A stretch of DNA of 64,000 nucleotides from Endomychus coccineus (lineage: Eukaryota > Arthropoda > Insecta > Coleoptera > Endomychidae): NCBI GenBank assembly GCA_958510875.1, contig CAUEHT010000011.1:52501-116500 (forward strand), written 5' to 3'. The notes under the pieces were generated by a model, which was not told the DNA's origin, did not search any database, and worked only from the letters and a program-made list of their open reading frames with translations. Positions 63,486-64,000 of this stretch are shown here, piece by piece; the stretch's first letter is position 1, and each line of letters opens with the position of its first letter. The translations under genes were made by a program, and so were the position numbers.

Positions 63486-64000
63486 GCGGTAAATATTCTC
63501 TCTTATCTCTCATCTCGAGTGTTGAAGCCGATAAAGTTGTCACATTCAGAATAGCGAATATTCATTGATATCAATTCGTTGAAGCTTCTTTCTTCATGTG
63601 GGTTATCAATCTCAAACTTGAAGAATCTCAAATGAGTCTCTACAGGTAATAATAGTCAAACATATTCATTTAGCCCCGACCAACACACAGGCCCTCGTAG
63701 GCTCGCAAATGATAACAATGTTGCATACAAAATAGCTTTAGGCAATAAGCCGTTACATGGGAAATATCGATATTCTCAAATAAAAAGGTAATAAAAGTGG
63801 GGTAATTTCTACAGCAGATATTCAACCTCAAAGATTCATCTGTTCAATGTTTGAGTCCTCATCGAACCATCATAGTTCGTGAACGATGGTGACGTCATAG
63901 GCTGTTGAATCACGTGCTAAACAAGTGTCTGAATGTTGATAAAGATCGCTTATGAAGATACTATAGCTCTACTCAATGTTCAGACTTTTATGAAGCATGT
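63486..64000 (-). repeat. Right terminal inverted repeat of Polinton-like copy 3 (leaves window)
   Basis: Reverse complement of 55,988-56,503 with few differences, including the hr-like half site at 63,870-63,900 (GTTCGTGAACGATGGTGACGTCA). The window ends inside it, so the outer end and any target-site duplication cannot be seen. Confidence 0.75.

Overview
This looks like AT-rich animal DNA, most likely from an insect. It has short GT-AG introns, DNA-transposon foldbacks, LINE pieces, long (CA)n tracts and an invertebrate-type integrated virus family. No rRNA, no sound tRNA and no clear single-copy host gene is visible, apart from a broken matrix-metalloproteinase-like gene. The species cannot be named from the sequence alone.

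The main content is three copies of one Polinton-like (adintovirus/Maverick-like) DNA virus element. Copy 1 (2-about 5,790, + strand) is cut by the window start. Copy 2 (40,853-44,945) is rearranged, with a related inverted piece at 46,470-47,530. Copy 3 (about 55,606-64,000) runs from its left inverted repeat to a right inverted repeat that leaves the window. The gene order in copies 1 and 3 is: packaging ATPase (copy 3 only), DUF8207-like protein, fibre-like coiled-coil protein, remnant phospholipase A2-like protein, penton-like minor capsid protein, a small overlapping ORF, double-jelly-roll-like major capsid protein, inverted repeat. Copy 2 also carries an apparently intact spliced MSV199/DUF3627 gene and an intact small membrane-protein ORF. 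I see no protein-primed DNA polymerase, retroviral-type integrase or adenovirus-like protease. All three major capsid copies are broken, each in a different place. The element ends hold 46-bp palindromes centred on TGACGTCA, often in 68-bp tandem units, and an array of about forty CACGTG sites just before the ATPase gene. This layout resembles baculovirus homologous regions.

The second theme (13.6-38.7 kb) is a family of tyrosine-recombinase (Crypton-like) genes on the - strand. Copy B (24,444-29,757) has a coherent five-exon structure with two breaks, copy A (16,661-18,737) is a decayed relative, and copy C (31,210-31,630) keeps only its last two exons. Four of the five (CA)n tracts (32 to 1,229 bp) sit about 300 bp from a recurring TGTGGAC/GTCCACA-rich module. 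In copy B this lies just upstream of the first exon, which suggests that the tracts belong to the transposon ends.

The rest is repeats: two large inverted-repeat satellite blocks (7.08-9.06 and 10.89-12.17 kb) with duplicated flanks; foldback elements (19.1, 32.7, 34.2, 34.8 and 53.1 kb); minisatellites (15.1, 35.6-36.5, 45.3-46.3 and 48.0-48.6 kb); LINE or Penelope-like fragments (23.5, 32.1 and 48.7 kb); a possible LTR (14.6-15.56 kb); and a tRNA-derived repeat (53.8 kb).
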